Shown piece by piece: positions 12,281-23,805 of a stretch of 64,000 bases of DNA (positions within the stretch are counted from its first letter, which is position 1; each line of letters starts with the position of its first letter). The DNA is from Phyto melanocephala. Its lineage: Eukaryota; Arthropoda; Insecta; Diptera; Rhinophoridae. The notes below the pieces were generated by a model. The model saw only the letters and a list, made by a program, of their open reading frames with translations, searched no databases and was not told the origin of the DNA. The stretch covers positions 80,169,797 to 80,233,796 of the forward strand of contig OW799233.1 of assembly GCA_941918925.1 (NCBI GenBank). The letters run 5' to 3'. The translations under genes were made by a program, and so were the position numbers.

Positions 12281-13172
12281 CTAGAAAATCCCGGCGCGCG
12301 TTGCTACGCCCCTTAATGAATAAAAATACATTCAGAATTTAAATGGAATATCAAGTGCAAAAAGCTAAAATTTATAACTTTTTTATTGGGCGTAACCCTA
12401 CCCACTTTTCTAATCACGAAATTATATAGCCATGACAGCTCAATACGTGTGCAAAGTTTCAGAAAAATCGGTGAAGTTCAATTTTCTTAAAATGATAACT
12501 TTTTTTATGGGCGTGACACTGCCCACTTTTTTTTATCACAAAATTGTATAGTCATGACAGCTCAAAATGTGTTCAAAGTTTCATAAAAATCGGTGAAGTT
12601 CAAGTTGCTGAAAATGATAACTTATTTCTTATGGGCGTGACACTGCCCACTTTTTTAATCACAAAATTGTATAGTCATGACAGCTCAATAAGTGTGGAAA
12701 GTTGCAGAAAAATAGGTCAAGTCCGATCGGTTTTACGGTTTCGGAGTCTATAGCTAACACACACAGAGTTTCACTTTTATATATGTGACAGCGTATAAAG
12801 AAAGGGACCTAAGGGTAAAAACAGGTTTTGTTCAGGAGAGCCATTTTAAAGATTAAATGATTTTACTATTTTTGTAAATATTTCATACGGAAAAAAAAAT
12901 TTTTTTGTAGTTTCGTAAAATCAAGTTATTTTGTTAATTTAGTACGGGAAAAAATGTAAATAAATAAATTTTACCGTTAGATCCCTTTCTATTTGCGCTT
13001 AGAATCGTCGACTTCACTTTTATAAAACGCGCATATCTCTTAGAGGGAACACTTTTGGGGCATGGGATCGGTCTCATTCGATGCTCAGATGTTGTCCACA
13101 TCAAAAAAAAAGAAGTGAAAATAGTTTTTTTTACCCTTAGGTCCTGTCTCTATGCGCTGTCACATATATAGA
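12281..13172 (-). mobile_element. Helitron family H1, copy B, with nested MITE
   Basis: Minus-strand 3' end at 12281: CTAG preceded in element sense by a GC-rich end (reverse complement of aaaatcccggcgcgcgttgc), with A before CTAG on the plus strand. Three internal units of about 122 bp follow. The 5' end (cagagtttcacttttatata then tagaT) is split by a MITE at 12785-13163. The flanking bases A and T fit Helitron insertion. No coding sequence. Confidence 0.8.
12785..13163. mobile_element. MITE nested in Helitron H1-B terminus, 379 bp
   Basis: Left end gtgacagcgtataaagaaag then ggacctaagggtaaaa. The right end, reverse-complemented, is gtgacagcgcatagagacag then gacctaagggtaaaa: about 35 bp of terminal repeat with few mismatches. 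It interrupts the cttttatatatatagat end of H1. The site is TA-dinucleotide-rich, so the duplication could be TA or ATAT and cannot be fixed. No ORF. Confidence 0.75.
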
Positions 13173-13724
13173 TTAAGTTTTTCACAAAAAGTTTATGTAT
13201 TTTAAAACTTTGCTTTCCGAACTTTAATTTCAGTTGAATTAACTTTTTTTGGCTAATTGCCGGGGATTCACAAATCTTAAAGTGAATACAATACTTAAAT
13301 TGTTATGTATAGTTGTCTTTCTCTTACATATTGATTTTTCGCCTATATAAATCAGCGCTGCCGTTGAACAAAATTTTTCATTTACAAAATCTTGATTCTT
13401 TAAACTTCCAAAATACCATAAAATTTTATAAGCGCAATTATTATCAAACAACTAAGTCATTTGTAAAAAATTGGTTGCTAAAAAACGCAAAAGGTACGAC
13501 TTTTGAAAAGCAAAATTAAGGCATCGGTTTTACGCACACTTGGGAATAAAAAGAACAAAAAAGATTACAAAAATTAATTTAAACGTAAAAGCTTCTACAG
13601 CACCATTTTTTACATTTATTTTTTGCAAGAATAGGGTACAAATAAACGTATGAAAAACATACATATATCACTTTCTCAACCTCGTATTTATCTTAAAAAA
13701 TGAAATTTTTCAGGAGAAAAAAAA
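13173..13724. other. AT-rich, no supported feature
   Basis: Overlapping ORFs of 68-70 codons on both strands share the same bases and show no recognisable motif. Confidence 0.4.
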
Positions 13725-14115
13725 ACAAGTAAGAGCGCTATATTCGGCCGTGCCGAATCTTATATACCCTTCACAACGTGTAGTCATGCAATAACAGTAG
13801 TTTGTATCACCATTCCATATGATAAACGACATACATATAAAAAACATACATATATAAAAACATCCCATTGTAAAATTATAAATTTACGTATGTATGTTAA
13901 AAAAAAAATAAAAAAAAAAAAATAAAAAAAAATAATGTAAAAAAAAACATAGATAAAAAAAAAATTTGTTAAAAATTTTTTTAAAAATAATTGAAATATA
14001 TATAATAAATATAAAACAAAAAAAAATAAAAAAAATATTTAAAAAAAAATTAAAAAAAAATAATAATATATTAAATAAAAAATAAAAAAAAAAATAAAAA
14101 AAAAATTAAAAAAAA
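13725..14115 (+). mobile_element. INE-A, 5' half
   Basis: Starts caagtaagagcgctatattc with the ttcggccgtgccgaa palindrome and tatacccttcacaacgtg. It passes the catcccattgtaaaattata block and runs into A-rich sequence with no 3' half before the next INE-A starts at 14116. Probably truncated by, or target for, that second copy. Confidence 0.75.
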
Positions 14116-14810
14116 ACAAGTAACAGTGCTATATTCGGCCGTGCCGAATCTTATATACCCTTCACAACGTGTAGTCATGCAATAACAATTGTTTGTATCA
14201 CCATTCATCCCATATAAAATACGTGCATACGTACACGTTAGAATAAATGTGGCATCGAATCCCAGCTGAGCCAAAAAAATTTTATTTTTTTATATTTTTT
14301 TTTTAAAAATTTTTTTAGAAAAATTTTTTAAAATTTTGTTTAAAATTTTTTTAAAATTTTTTTTTTGTAGTTTTTTTTATTATTTTTTTCTTATTTTTAA
14401 TATTTTTTTTTTTGTAATTTTTTTTGTTTGGTATGTTTTTAACATGTATGTATGTATGTATGTTGTTGTTGTAATTGTGAAAAAATACGAGGTGGTCGTG
14501 GTTTTTTGCTCATATCTCAGAAAGTTATGGGGCGATTGTGCTGAATTTCAATAGCGATTCATTCCTGGATATTTCCAAGAGATTGATACCATATACAGAT
14601 CTGAGGAACATATAGTTGCTTCTAAAAGTTGATTTCAACCAACACACGGACAGACGGGCAGACGGACAGACGGTCAATGCTTAATCGACTCCTCTATTCA
14701 TAAGCTTTCAGAAAATATATACTTTATGGGGTCGGAAATCAAAATTGTAGAAATTTCACACGGAATGACAAACCTATATACTTATACCCTTTTTCACTGT
14801 GTAAAGGGTA
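14116..14810 (+). mobile_element. INE-A, complete copy
   Basis: Contains the start palindrome, the cgaatcccagctgagcc block, a long T-rich tract, gtggtcgtggttttttgctc, the cagacggacag run, atatatactttatggggtcg, and a 3' hairpin tatacccttt...aaagggta. The last three blocks parallel Drosophila INE-1/DINE-1. Non-coding; the ORF at 14336-14554 is T-tract translation. Confidence 0.75.
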
Positions 14811-15071
14811 AATATAAAAATACGGTTCATCCTTTTATACTTCTGTGTTTGGTTAAAAGTTTAAATACAATTATTAAGGAATTGATTGTATTTATGTATA
14901 TTAGTAGTAATAATATACTATATAATATAAACAAGTAAGAGCACTATATTCGGCTGTGCCGAATCTTTTATACTCACCACCAATTTTGCGTACATTTAAA
15001 GCACAACATTTATTATTTTGTTAATCGCTATAGAATCTCTTTATAATAAAATATGTATCACTTTCTTTGTA

Positions 15072-15680
15072 GAGGGTGGTTAAATTTTAAGGGCCCAAGG
15101 TGAAGGTGAACCACACCTATACTTCAACTTTTTTCTTGCATTTCATTTGACATTTCCCAATCTCAGACTAACTTAATTTGAACTGTGGAAACATACGCAA
15201 TCGAGCAACGCTTTTAAATATTAAAGATTTTTATAAAAATGGGCGTTCAAATCAAAATGCATTTTGTGCACTTCGTGATTCTTTTGGTCAACATAATCGT
15301 TCGAATTCGTCCACAATCGTGAGAATTCTAAAAAATATTTAAATGTCTGCAAAGCATTTCTGTATGAAATGTGAAAACCATCTGTGAATGCCATCTTAGT
15401 TCGTTGAATGGGAAACATTGCTGTTTTTCACGATAATGTGGCAAAAGAGCAAGCAACCTCGACTCATTATCGTGTCCAACAATTGAGCATCAACAGTGTC
15501 ATTGAAAATTTGGACTCTCGTATCGAGGTGTGCCGCCTAGGTTGGGGGGGCCATTTGGCCGATATTTTGTTCCATACATAATTAAAGCATACAAATATTA
15601 GCATTATAAAAATAAATGATAATAATTTCATAATAATTTTATTCAAAATCAACATAGTCCCTTAAAATTAAACCACCCAT
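15072..15680 (+). mobile_element. TcM copy in INE-B copy 2
   Basis: Starts gagggtggttaaattttaag after TA, at the same INE-B position (after cactttctttg) as the other nested copies. It ends aaccacccat. It contains the degraded N-terminal helix-turn-helix coding block (NGRSNQNAFCALRDSFGQHN) and the C-terminal tail with frameshifts. Confidence 0.75.
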
Positions 15681-15876
15681 TTTAACTTCGGTATGTTAGA
15701 ATGTTCAATGAAAGTGGCCGTTAAAATACGCGTGTCAATAAAGTTTCTGCTAATAAACATAACTTAGATATTTCAATATAGTCCTTTAGTATTCCAAAAT
15801 CTTTATTCATAGAGAAATTACATGAATATAAGAGGAAAGTTTTATCTACGAAATAGTGCTAATTTTATTTTGTTAT

Positions 15877-16157
15877 CTTATGTTCTCCTGAAGTTATGCT
15901 CTATTAAAAATGGTAATTTTATAAAAATTTTGACCTATGTAAAAAAAACTTATCTCTTAACATTATAAACAATTTATTTTCATGTACTAATGGCTAACAG
16001 ATTTTAAAATTATACAAAACTTATTTCGTTTGAAAATCTTTTAAAAACAAAATGTTTTAGAAGTTTAAAAAACAAAATCTTACTAATAAATTTCCCGTTT
16101 TAGAAAAATGCTGAAAATGTATATTTTGAATCACCCTGTGGCCCTTAAAATTTAACC
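15877..16157. repeat. Segment Z, inverted relative to its INE-B host elsewhere
   Basis: From cttatgttctcctgaag to cttaaaatttaacc, it is about 90 percent similar by eye to 60189-60448. Here it runs with the INE-B direction; there it runs against it. Its end ggcccttaaaatttaacc resembles the TcM terminal repeat. Confidence 0.65.
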
Positions 16158-16821
16158 ACCCTTTACAAAAGAATAGATAGATAAAAATATAATTTGACTA
16201 AAAAATGTATTTTAAATATTCAAATACATATTTTAAATCTACTGATGCACATTTTTTTTATATTTTTAAATCTATAACCTCATAAAACTGTGGGAACAAA
16301 TATGTATGTTTAGAGTTGGGCACAAATTGTTACTCTAGCTAATTTTTTGTCAACAACCTCGGTCATTTTCGTTTTCACGAACCCTCATTAACAATCTCTT
16401 GTGGAACGAAAAAGGTTGTTAGCATGCCATCTAGTAGTTGCTAGTAGAGTCATCTATCTTATCATCTTTATCTTATATATAGCTACAGTACAGTAAATGG
16501 CGCAGTGTAAGATGAATAAATGCTAATATATATGACTAATATATTTTTATAAAAATTTAAAGAAAAAAGTGTGCGTGGCACATCTATTTTCCGTTAAAAC
16601 GAAGACTTTGACCAAAAAGCCATGTTTGCAAAATTTCAGAATCGTACATACAGTTTTGTCAGTTTTATTATGTTTTAAATTTGAAATATACACTGTGCGG
16701 TATAAATTTTCGTACATTTTTATCTATAACTCTTTTCCTAATTCATAGATTTAAGCGATTTTCATTTGACTTGATAAATATATATTCGAAGTTTCATGAC
16801 TCTACGTGTATGCGTCTGGAC

Positions 16822-17904
16822 TAGGGTTTGGGATTTCCCGGTCTTTTTACTTTCCCGGGAAACGGGAATTGAAAAATCGTCTTCCCGGGAATTCCCGGGA
16901 TTCCCGAAAATAATATTTCTTTTAAAATAAATAATGTTTGTTAACTTTAACATCACGATTTGGTTAATAACTCATTGTTAAAGTAGTAGTTTATTTTCCA
17001 TTAGAGTCCTTATTGTGTCAGCATTACATCTTCCGGAAATATAAACTTAACCCAAATTATAAAAATAATTATTGCCATGTAAACAGATACTTTTTTTGGG
17101 CAACACTACTCCACTCGTCTAATACAAGAGCAAATCACAAATTGTCACAAATTTGACTCGATATTGTTTTCACCATCGTATTTTTAATGGCGTTGTAATA
17201 TTTTATTACAATGTTTTTAACATCAGTTTAATTTTGGTAATGTCATATTTTTACTGAAAAAATTTTGACGAATAAAAAAACTTTGTGTAATTGTTCGAAT
17301 AGGTATTCCATCGACTGCTGCCAATTTTGAAACAATTTCTGGTAATGTTTGGGTGTCTAAAAAACTTTTAATGGTGGAATTATTTTTTTACTTGGTGCAG
17401 GTGTTGAAGAATCGTTTTCAAATTTTATTTTATGAACCAAAAGAAGGTGCCGTATGAGACCACTAGTACTACCGCCCTTAAACATTAACCTTTTCGGGAA
17501 AATATTACATTGTGCTGCGTTGTCTACTTTTTGAAAATAGTTCCAAACTTCAGACATTATGCTTCTAAACAAAGTGAATTTTAAAAAAAGTATTATTAGA
17601 AAAATTCAATCATAAATAAAAAAAAATATGTTTACAAATTCTGTGACCACTTTTAAAAACAATTTGTACATACGATTATATTTATAAAAATGAACCACGG
17701 AAACTACCGCTTACAAATTAAAAACCTTCCTTTTTATTCAAATATTCTCTAAATTTACCAAAACAGATAAGAAATTAAAAATAAAATTAAATATATTTCC
17801 TAATATACTACATATTTTTTATTTCCCGTTTTCCCGGGAATAAGAGCAAAATTTTTTCGGGAATACCAATTCCCCGCCCGGGAATTCCCGGTTCCCAAAC
17901 CCTA
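16822..17904 (-). mobile_element. hAT-type element, 1083 bp, 8-bp duplication GTCTGGAC
   Basis: Terminal repeats tagggtttggga and tcccaaaccctA, followed inward by many cccggga motifs on both sides. The duplication gtctggac is at 16814-16821 and 17905-17912. Eight-base duplications and TAGGG-type ends are features of hAT transposons. It keeps a BED-like finger coding fragment on the minus strand but no catalytic domain, so it is an internally deleted copy. Without it the INE-B host is continuous. Confidence 0.9.
17357..17572 (-). pseudogene. hAT transposase N-terminal BED-finger remnant
   Basis: A 71-codon frame reads SEVWNYFQKVDNAAQCNI then FPKRLMFKGGSTSGLIRHLL. This matches the BED zinc finger of hAT transposases: aromatic W..F, C-x2-C, and a later H-x(3-5)-H, here HLLLVHK. 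The second cysteine is phenylalanine, so zinc binding should be lost. The frame ends shortly after a PSKK linker and no RNase H-like domain follows in the 1.1-kb element. Confidence 0.7.
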
Positions 17905-18355
17905 GTCTGGACACAATTCAATTTTATTCGATGTGCGAAGGACACGGTTTTTTCGACCTACTCTTGCTTTACGAGCTATAACTCTCTTCCTAATATTTCG
18001 ATTTAGCCCATTTTCAATACCAAACAAACCTTGTCTATAAGAAGATTCTGGCAAAATTTGAGCCCCCTAGCTTTTTTGGTGCGACCTCTATCGTGCTTTC
18101 AACAGACGGACGGACATAGCTAGATCGTCATAAAATCAAACCCCGATTCAGAATATATATAGTTTATGGGGTCTAAAATGGATATTTCGATGTGTTACAA
18201 ACCGAATGACAAAATGAATATATCCACCATTTTTTTGGTGGCGGGTATAAAAATAATGGCAACGCTAACATTAATCATTTCGTATAAAATTGTTATACAT
18301 GTGTTAGTAAATAAATTGTTAATGTGTTAGTGATTACATCAGCCGTTTCTTGTAG

Positions 18356-18526
18356 GGTACCCAGTGGGGTCCATTTGTCAATGAACCTAGTGTTTCTGAT
18401 GTATGCAATGTTCCAAAAAATGATATTGTTCTGCAGTTGGTGGAACCAACTTATTCTCCGGGAACATCCCGGTCCATTAAAAGTTATTTGTTTGGTGCCG
18501 TTTTGTCACAGTATAATGTAAAGTGA
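18356..18526 (+). other. Possible terminal exon of an unidentified gene or element
   Basis: An acceptor-like tttcttgtag precedes an open frame of 56 codons starting GTQWGPFVNEPSVSDVCNVP, ending SYLFGAVLSQYNVK at a TGA. AATAAA lies at 18653-18658, about 127 bases after the stop. Composition is more protein-like and less AT-rich than the surroundings. No family is recognised. No upstream exon was found in the 100 bases between the INE-B end and the acceptor. It could be a 3' exon, a retrocopy, or chance. Confidence 0.3.
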
Positions 18527-19158
18527 CACTCCGGTGTTGATGAAATCAAAAAGCTTATTTAATTGATGTCTTTAAACTTTGGTTCTGCATAATTAATTCA
18601 AAAGCTTTAATTTTGCGTTGTTTTGTTTGATTTCTAATTTTCAGTTTTAAAACAATAAAACTCGACAAATTCTTGGTTTATTTTATTTCTCTCTATTGTG
18701 CCTCACCTCATTGGCGAATTTACCCCATGGATGGAATCGCCGTTTTCGACCACCTAAGAGTTAAAAAACACATGGAAAAAGACGAGTGAGAACCAAAAAC
18801 AAAAAATAATAATTGAAGACAACATATGTGAATCCTTGAAGCAAAATAAATATCAGAAATATCACGTACGGTATTGACAGGAGTGCAAATTTAAAAAAAA
18901 TGTGGCGAATGGTCCCCCTTCTGCCCTAGAGATATAAATAGATTGGAAAGTTGAAAAACAAAACATAATACGAAACTATTTATTAATTGATTATATGAAA
19001 CTAAATTTAGGTATTTCGAAACTATGTAGAGCTGAAATATCAAATTCTTTTACATACATAATGTCGTTTTATCTGTTTTGACGTTTAACTTAACTTTTAA
19101 ATAGCTTCATAAATACTAACGCAAGCAATTCTTTGAACCCCATCCCATTTCCAAATGA
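18527..19158. other. No supported feature
   Basis: Contains the candidate polyadenylation signal at 18653 and otherwise unrecognised sequence. It may include the degraded downstream part of the retroelement relic at 19159-19325. Confidence 0.4.
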
Positions 19159-19325
19159 TTAACCCTTTAGTAGTCTTCGACCACATTGATACAAAATTCC
19201 TTTCGCTTTCTCTATCCTCGTCTCGACATGCTCGTTCCAAGTTATTTTCTTTTCAAGCATAACAATAAGATATTTCACCATTCTGGCCACAAAAGTCCCA
19301 AAAAGCATTCGGTAGTCCGTATCAT
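19159..19325 (-). pseudogene. Non-LTR retrotransposon reverse transcriptase relic
   Basis: The minus frame reads MLFGTFVARMVKYLIVMLEK then KITWNEHVETRIEKAKGILY, QCGRRLLKG and stop. The arrangement FG..V.YL.V.L..K.TWN.H...R..KA...L.QCRR is the conserved stretch after the catalytic palm of Jockey/R1-type ORF2 proteins. Only about 55 codons remain. Family-level assignment (Jockey or R1 group) is inference. Confidence 0.65.
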
Positions 19326-19880
19326 TCGTTTTAATATTAAATCAAATAGTTTAAAATTATCTGGCGTTTACCACTTTTCCCTGTTAATCTGATATATCGA
19401 ATAACATGAAATGGCTGATGAAATCCCTCCTTTCTGCAAATCCCTGACTGTTTTACCCCAAATACTGGTATATCCACTCCTAAGATTTACTGCCCTGAAT
19501 GTTACCATGTATACGATCCATTTTACAATATTTTTGCAGTAATGGCAACCCTTTCTAGTTACTTAAATAGTAAATTCACATCGAATATATAAGTGTGCCT
19601 TCTCAAATATAAATATTCAGTCAGTTTCTCGTAATACAGAAAAACAAAGTATTATATGTTGATATAAATTGCTTTTGCAAAGAGATTTGTATATGTTACA
19701 AAAAACCAAACTAGATACTGTATTCGTAAGGTGTCCTAAATACAAATGTTCTAAAATGATAACATCTAAAAATATGACTGCTGTGAAGGACTCTTCATAA
19801 CTAAATGTGATGTATAAATTAAAATCGCCGATTTTGCAATATTTTTGATAAAAGATTTTTTTTAACGGATACAAATATCA
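19326..19880. other. AT-rich, no supported feature
   Basis: The 85-codon ORF at 19617-19874 on the minus strand has no recognisable domain and lies in low-complexity sequence. Confidence 0.4.
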
Positions 19881-19881
19881 T

Positions 19882-20692
19882 GACTATATTGACACGCCCA
19901 CTTCTCACGTAATCTACTGTTAACGAAATTTAAATGCTCATAAAACCGAGAGAATAATAGGTATGCTGATGAAATATCGCACATATAGCTATCTAATCAA
20001 TGTCATCATAATGTCAGGTGACGCGCCCACCTCCCATATAACGTGTTGCCGTTAATTCATGTTATTTCATAAAAGTAATAAAATTGTATGTATTAGATAA
20101 TTAAATTTCGCATATATTTACATAAAAGATTCTCATAAATTTTATTATAATTTGATTTATTTTTTTTTTAATTCAACCTCCTTTTAATTCCAATAAACTC
20201 TATATATAATTCAAAAAATATCTATGTATAGAAAAATATTTTGGTGAATAATAGTCTCTCTATACGGCAGTTTCGAAGTTGAATTCAGATGTAGCATAGT
20301 TTGCTATTGTTAAAATTTAAAGGCTCATAAAACCGCCAAAAAAAGACTTACGGAACTGAAATTTCATCAGTGTGAATTTTTGGCTAGCGTAAACTCAAAA
20401 CACACCTCTCGTTACCGAGTCGTAGCCTTCAGTTTCCGTAAGTATACAATTTTCTGATCAAAAAAAAGTGGATAATGTCATTCCTATTGCAGAAGTACCT
20501 GAGGTTCCATTTTGAGATTAAATATAAGAATATAATTTAGTGGCAACTCGAACTTGTACAAAGAAATTAATACACATTTTAGTATAAATATATTATTCCA
20601 TAGTTGTTAGAGTTGTAAATAAAGCAATAAATTTTGTGGTTCAAAAGTTCTACATGAAATTAATGGTGGGTATGCTGAATTCGGCACAGTCG
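19882..20692 (-). mobile_element. INE-B fragment, without TcM
   Basis: Contains gacacgcccacttctcacgt and the cataaaaccg blocks, and ends at ggtgggtatgctgaattcgg, a degraded 5' palindrome. At 20547-20570 the sequence cgaacttgtacaaagaaatt runs straight through the position where other copies hold TcM, so this is an empty site. The 3' third of INE-B is missing. Confidence 0.65.
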
Positions 20693-20798
20693 CTGACCTC
20701 TAATTGTCGTTCGCTCCATATCATATTTTAATTTTTGCTATAGACAAAAAACTAATTTTTCCTAAAGCATTTAAAAAACTTTGATTGAAGAACCAAGT

Positions 20799-21273
20799 AA
20801 TCCCAAACGAGGAACTTTCTGTTTCTGAATTTGGTAAGGCTGGGTAATTAAGCCGAACTTTTTTTAAGATATGGCCGAAATTACAGTGACTGTAAACGGC
20901 ATTCATTGTAGGAACATAATAACGGAGACCATATGGCCTCAACTGGCCATGTGGTGTAGGCAGGACAGCGCTACGTGCCACAATCCATTAATTGCAGCAA
21001 TAATTTTCCGTTCAAATTATCTTAAGAAATTCTGATGTCAACTGGCCACCAAGATCATGCAATTTTTCGACGTGCGATTTTTTACTTTGGGGTTTTATGA
21101 AAAATCGGATTGATGCGAATAAGTTAAAAATAATTCCTGACTTCAAATCCGAGATCCAATACGACATCGGTGAGGTACAGCCACATCTCTGTAAAGAAGT
21201 CTTGAAAAGAGTAATTGCTCCATCAGAGCCACGGGGCCCGTCTCAAAAAGTTCATGTTTTTATTCTAAAATGA
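20799..21273 (+). pseudogene. Mariner-like transposase relic, central and C-terminal part
   Basis: The first frame reads TVTVNGIHCRNIITETIWPQ then LAMWCRQDSATCHNPL, the block around the second catalytic aspartate (QDSATCH). After a frameshift near 21030, a second open frame reads NSDVNWPPRSCNFSTCDFLL then WGFMKNRIDANK, the block holding the third acidic residue (CDFLLWG). It runs to TGA at 21271-21273. In-frame stops occur upstream (near 20820-20860). This pattern belongs to DUF4817-associated mariner-type transposases, the same broad group as TcM, and supplies the region TcM lacks. Whether it is the same family is not established. Confidence 0.75.
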
Positions 21274-22474
21274 AAAGACACCCCAAAACAGCCGGGTTTT
21301 TTCTAGTTTTCTATGATTTCGTTGCACTTTTCTTTTTAATCTCCCTTCATTTCGTTTAATTTAAACAATATTGTGTATATTCTAGATATCCAGAACAATC
21401 TTTTAAAATTTTGGAAATGGATTAGCATTTTTGCATTCATTACAAAGTAATGAGTGGTCATTACTAGCATTATTACTTTAAAATATGGCGAATAATGGCC
21501 TGTTTGATAACGGCCTTAATAAATACTAATTAATATAATTTTTTAAGCAATAAAATAATTACGTACTTGTAATAAACTTTGTTAATATAAGCATGAATTA
21601 ATTAGTAATTCTTTTTAGTGAGTGGCTAGAAAATAGCAATTTAAATTTTTGTAAGTACATTTGTAATCAAGGTTTGTGAATTCTGTCAGAACTGAAACAA
21701 AAATACATACTTACATAAGTATGTAGTTGTTCAATACACTCAAAGAATAACTAGTTTATGATTGTTCCTCACATAAAATGCTAACTTACTAGGCAATTAA
21801 AGATATTGCTGGGTATGTATGTAATGCATATATACACATACATATGTATATACACACATACAAATACTTGTAATACATTATTTATATGTTAACATTTTTG
21901 GTTTTTTTTTTGATTTTATTTTGGGTTTTAAATGACTTTAATCATTTCATCGCAACTATTATGATTTAATGTGTTTATCCAATGTTCATCGAACGTTTGG
22001 GGTCAAAAGTATCACAGTCCAGCTGTTTTACGCCGCAATTGATTAATGCACGAATTCATTGTATGATTGATGCTTTTGTCCAGTTTCTTTTTGGGTTTAG
22101 TTGTTGTAGTTAAAATATAATGTACCAATATAAAAGTGATGATGAGTACATTGCTCCAAGATGAAAATCTAACTGAAAAATTACAGAATTCTAAGGCTCA
22201 TTTTCACAATAAACAATTAAAATTGTATGGCAACTTTAACCGCAATCTAAAATAATTAATATTTCATTTATTAAGATAAACGAGACAAAAAATGTGAATA
22301 TTAAAATTTTACGCGACATTGAAAGAAAGGCAGCTTAAAAAAAATTGAAAGAAGGTTTCTTAATTTATATTCATTTTTAGGAAAACTTGGGCAAAAATTT
22401 TTAAAAAGATATATATTGACTATTCAAATAGTTTAAACTAATATTTAAATTTTGTATACAGGCTTGAGTTTTTT
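21274..22474. other. AT-rich, no supported feature
   Basis: Microsatellite-like atacacatacatatgtat near 21832-21860 and T tracts; no ORF with protein character. Confidence 0.45.
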
Positions 22475-23783
22475 TTACACCCTTCACCTGTGGCGCACAA
22501 GGGTATACATATATAGCTTTACCATTCCGTTTGTAATTTCTACAATTTTCATTTCCGACTCCATAAAGTATATATTTTCTGAAAGCATATGAATACAGGA
22601 GTCGATTAAGCAATGACTGTCTGCCGGTCTGTCCGTGTGTTGGTTGAAATCAGCTTTTAGAAGCAACTATATATTCCTTAGATATGTGTATAGTATCAAT
22701 TTCTTGGAAATATCCGGGAATGAATCGCTATTGAAATTCAACACAATCGCCTTATAACTTTCTGAGATATGAGCAAAAAACCACGACCACCTCGTTTTTT
22801 TTCACAGTTAAAACAACAACATACATATGTATATACTGGTAAGAGTAAACGTGGCCAAACCCGGCGCGCGCTACGCTACGCCCCTTAATGAATCGAAATG
22901 CATTATGAATTTTAATTGAATATCAAGTGCAAAAAGCTAAAAATTATAATTTTTTATAGGCGTGCCATTGCCCACTTTTCTAATCACGAAATTGTAAAGT
23001 CGTAACAGCTCAATATGTGCGCAAAGCTTCAGAAGAATCGGACCAGTGCAAGTACCTCAAAATTATAATTGTTTTTATGGGCGTGGCCCTGCCCACTTTT
23101 CTAATCACGAAATTGTAAAGTCATAACAGCTCAATATGTGTGCAAAGTTTCAGAATAATCGGTCCAGTGCAAGTACCTCAAAAGTATACCTTTTTTTTAT
23201 GGGCGTGGCACTTCCCACTTTTCTAATAACGAAATTATTTAGTCACGACAGCTCGATATGTGTGCAAAGTTTCAGAAAAATCGGTCAAGTGCAAGTAGCT
23301 AAAAATGATAACTAATTTTTATGGGCGTGGTCCCGCCCACTTTTTTCCACCCATAAACACTCCCTGGTATGTGTACAACAACATACCAAAGTTTGAGCCC
23401 GATCGGTTTTACAGTTTCGGAGTCTATAGCTAACACACACACACACACACACACATACACACACACAGAGTTTCACTTTTATATATATAGATTTATATTT
23501 TTATTACTTGTTTTTTAATTTTATTTTAAAATTTTTTTTTAATGTTTTTTTTAATTTTTTTTATTGTTTTTTTTGTTAATATTTTTTTTTTTATTTATTT
23601 TGTTTATTTTTTTGCAATGGTATGTTTTTATATATGTACGTATGTTTTTTATTTTTTTTTACATGTACATATGCACGTATTTTATATGAGATTAATGGTG
23701 ATGCAAACAATTGTTATTGAATGACTACACGTTGTGAAGGGTATAAAAGATTCGGCACGGCCGAATATAGCAATCTTACTTGT
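22475..23783 (-). mobile_element. INE-A copy interrupted by Helitron H1-C
   Basis: The 3' hairpin end (acccttcacctgtggcgcac then aagggta) is at the left and the 5' palindrome ggcacggccgaatatagc, then cttacttgtt, at the right. Between cagtaaaacaac-type sequence at about 22854 and poly-T sequence at 23492 lies Helitron H1-C. About 40 bases of INE-A around the cgaatccc block are missing at the junction. Confidence 0.75.
22855..23491 (-). mobile_element. Helitron family H1, copy C
   Basis: Four internal units with gggcg starts near 22958, 23079, 23201 and 23323 (period 122 bp). Then come the gcccgatcggttttacag block, an AC microsatellite and cagagtttcacttttata ending tatagaT. The expected CTAG at the 3' end is replaced by host-like gtgg, so this end looks eroded or deleted. 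Confidence 0.8.
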
Positions 23784-23805
23784 TAACATTCTTATTGTAA
23801 CAAAC

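Larger units (their letters stand above)
14931..18252 (+). mobile_element. INE-B copy 2, full length with several insertions
   Basis: Starts acaagtaagagcactatatt and ends gtggcgggtataaaa. It carries TcM at 15072-15680, a segment (15877-16157) also found at 60189-60448, a short AT-rich addition, and a hAT element at 16822-17904. Removing the hAT and one 8-bp duplication restores the sequence of INE-B copy 1 around gcgtttggacacaattc, which confirms the boundaries. Confidence 0.8.

Noticed and set aside
14336..14554. Hydrophobic 72-codon ORF
   Set aside because: It is the translation of poly-T tracts inside INE-A; the same type appears at 23542-23724.
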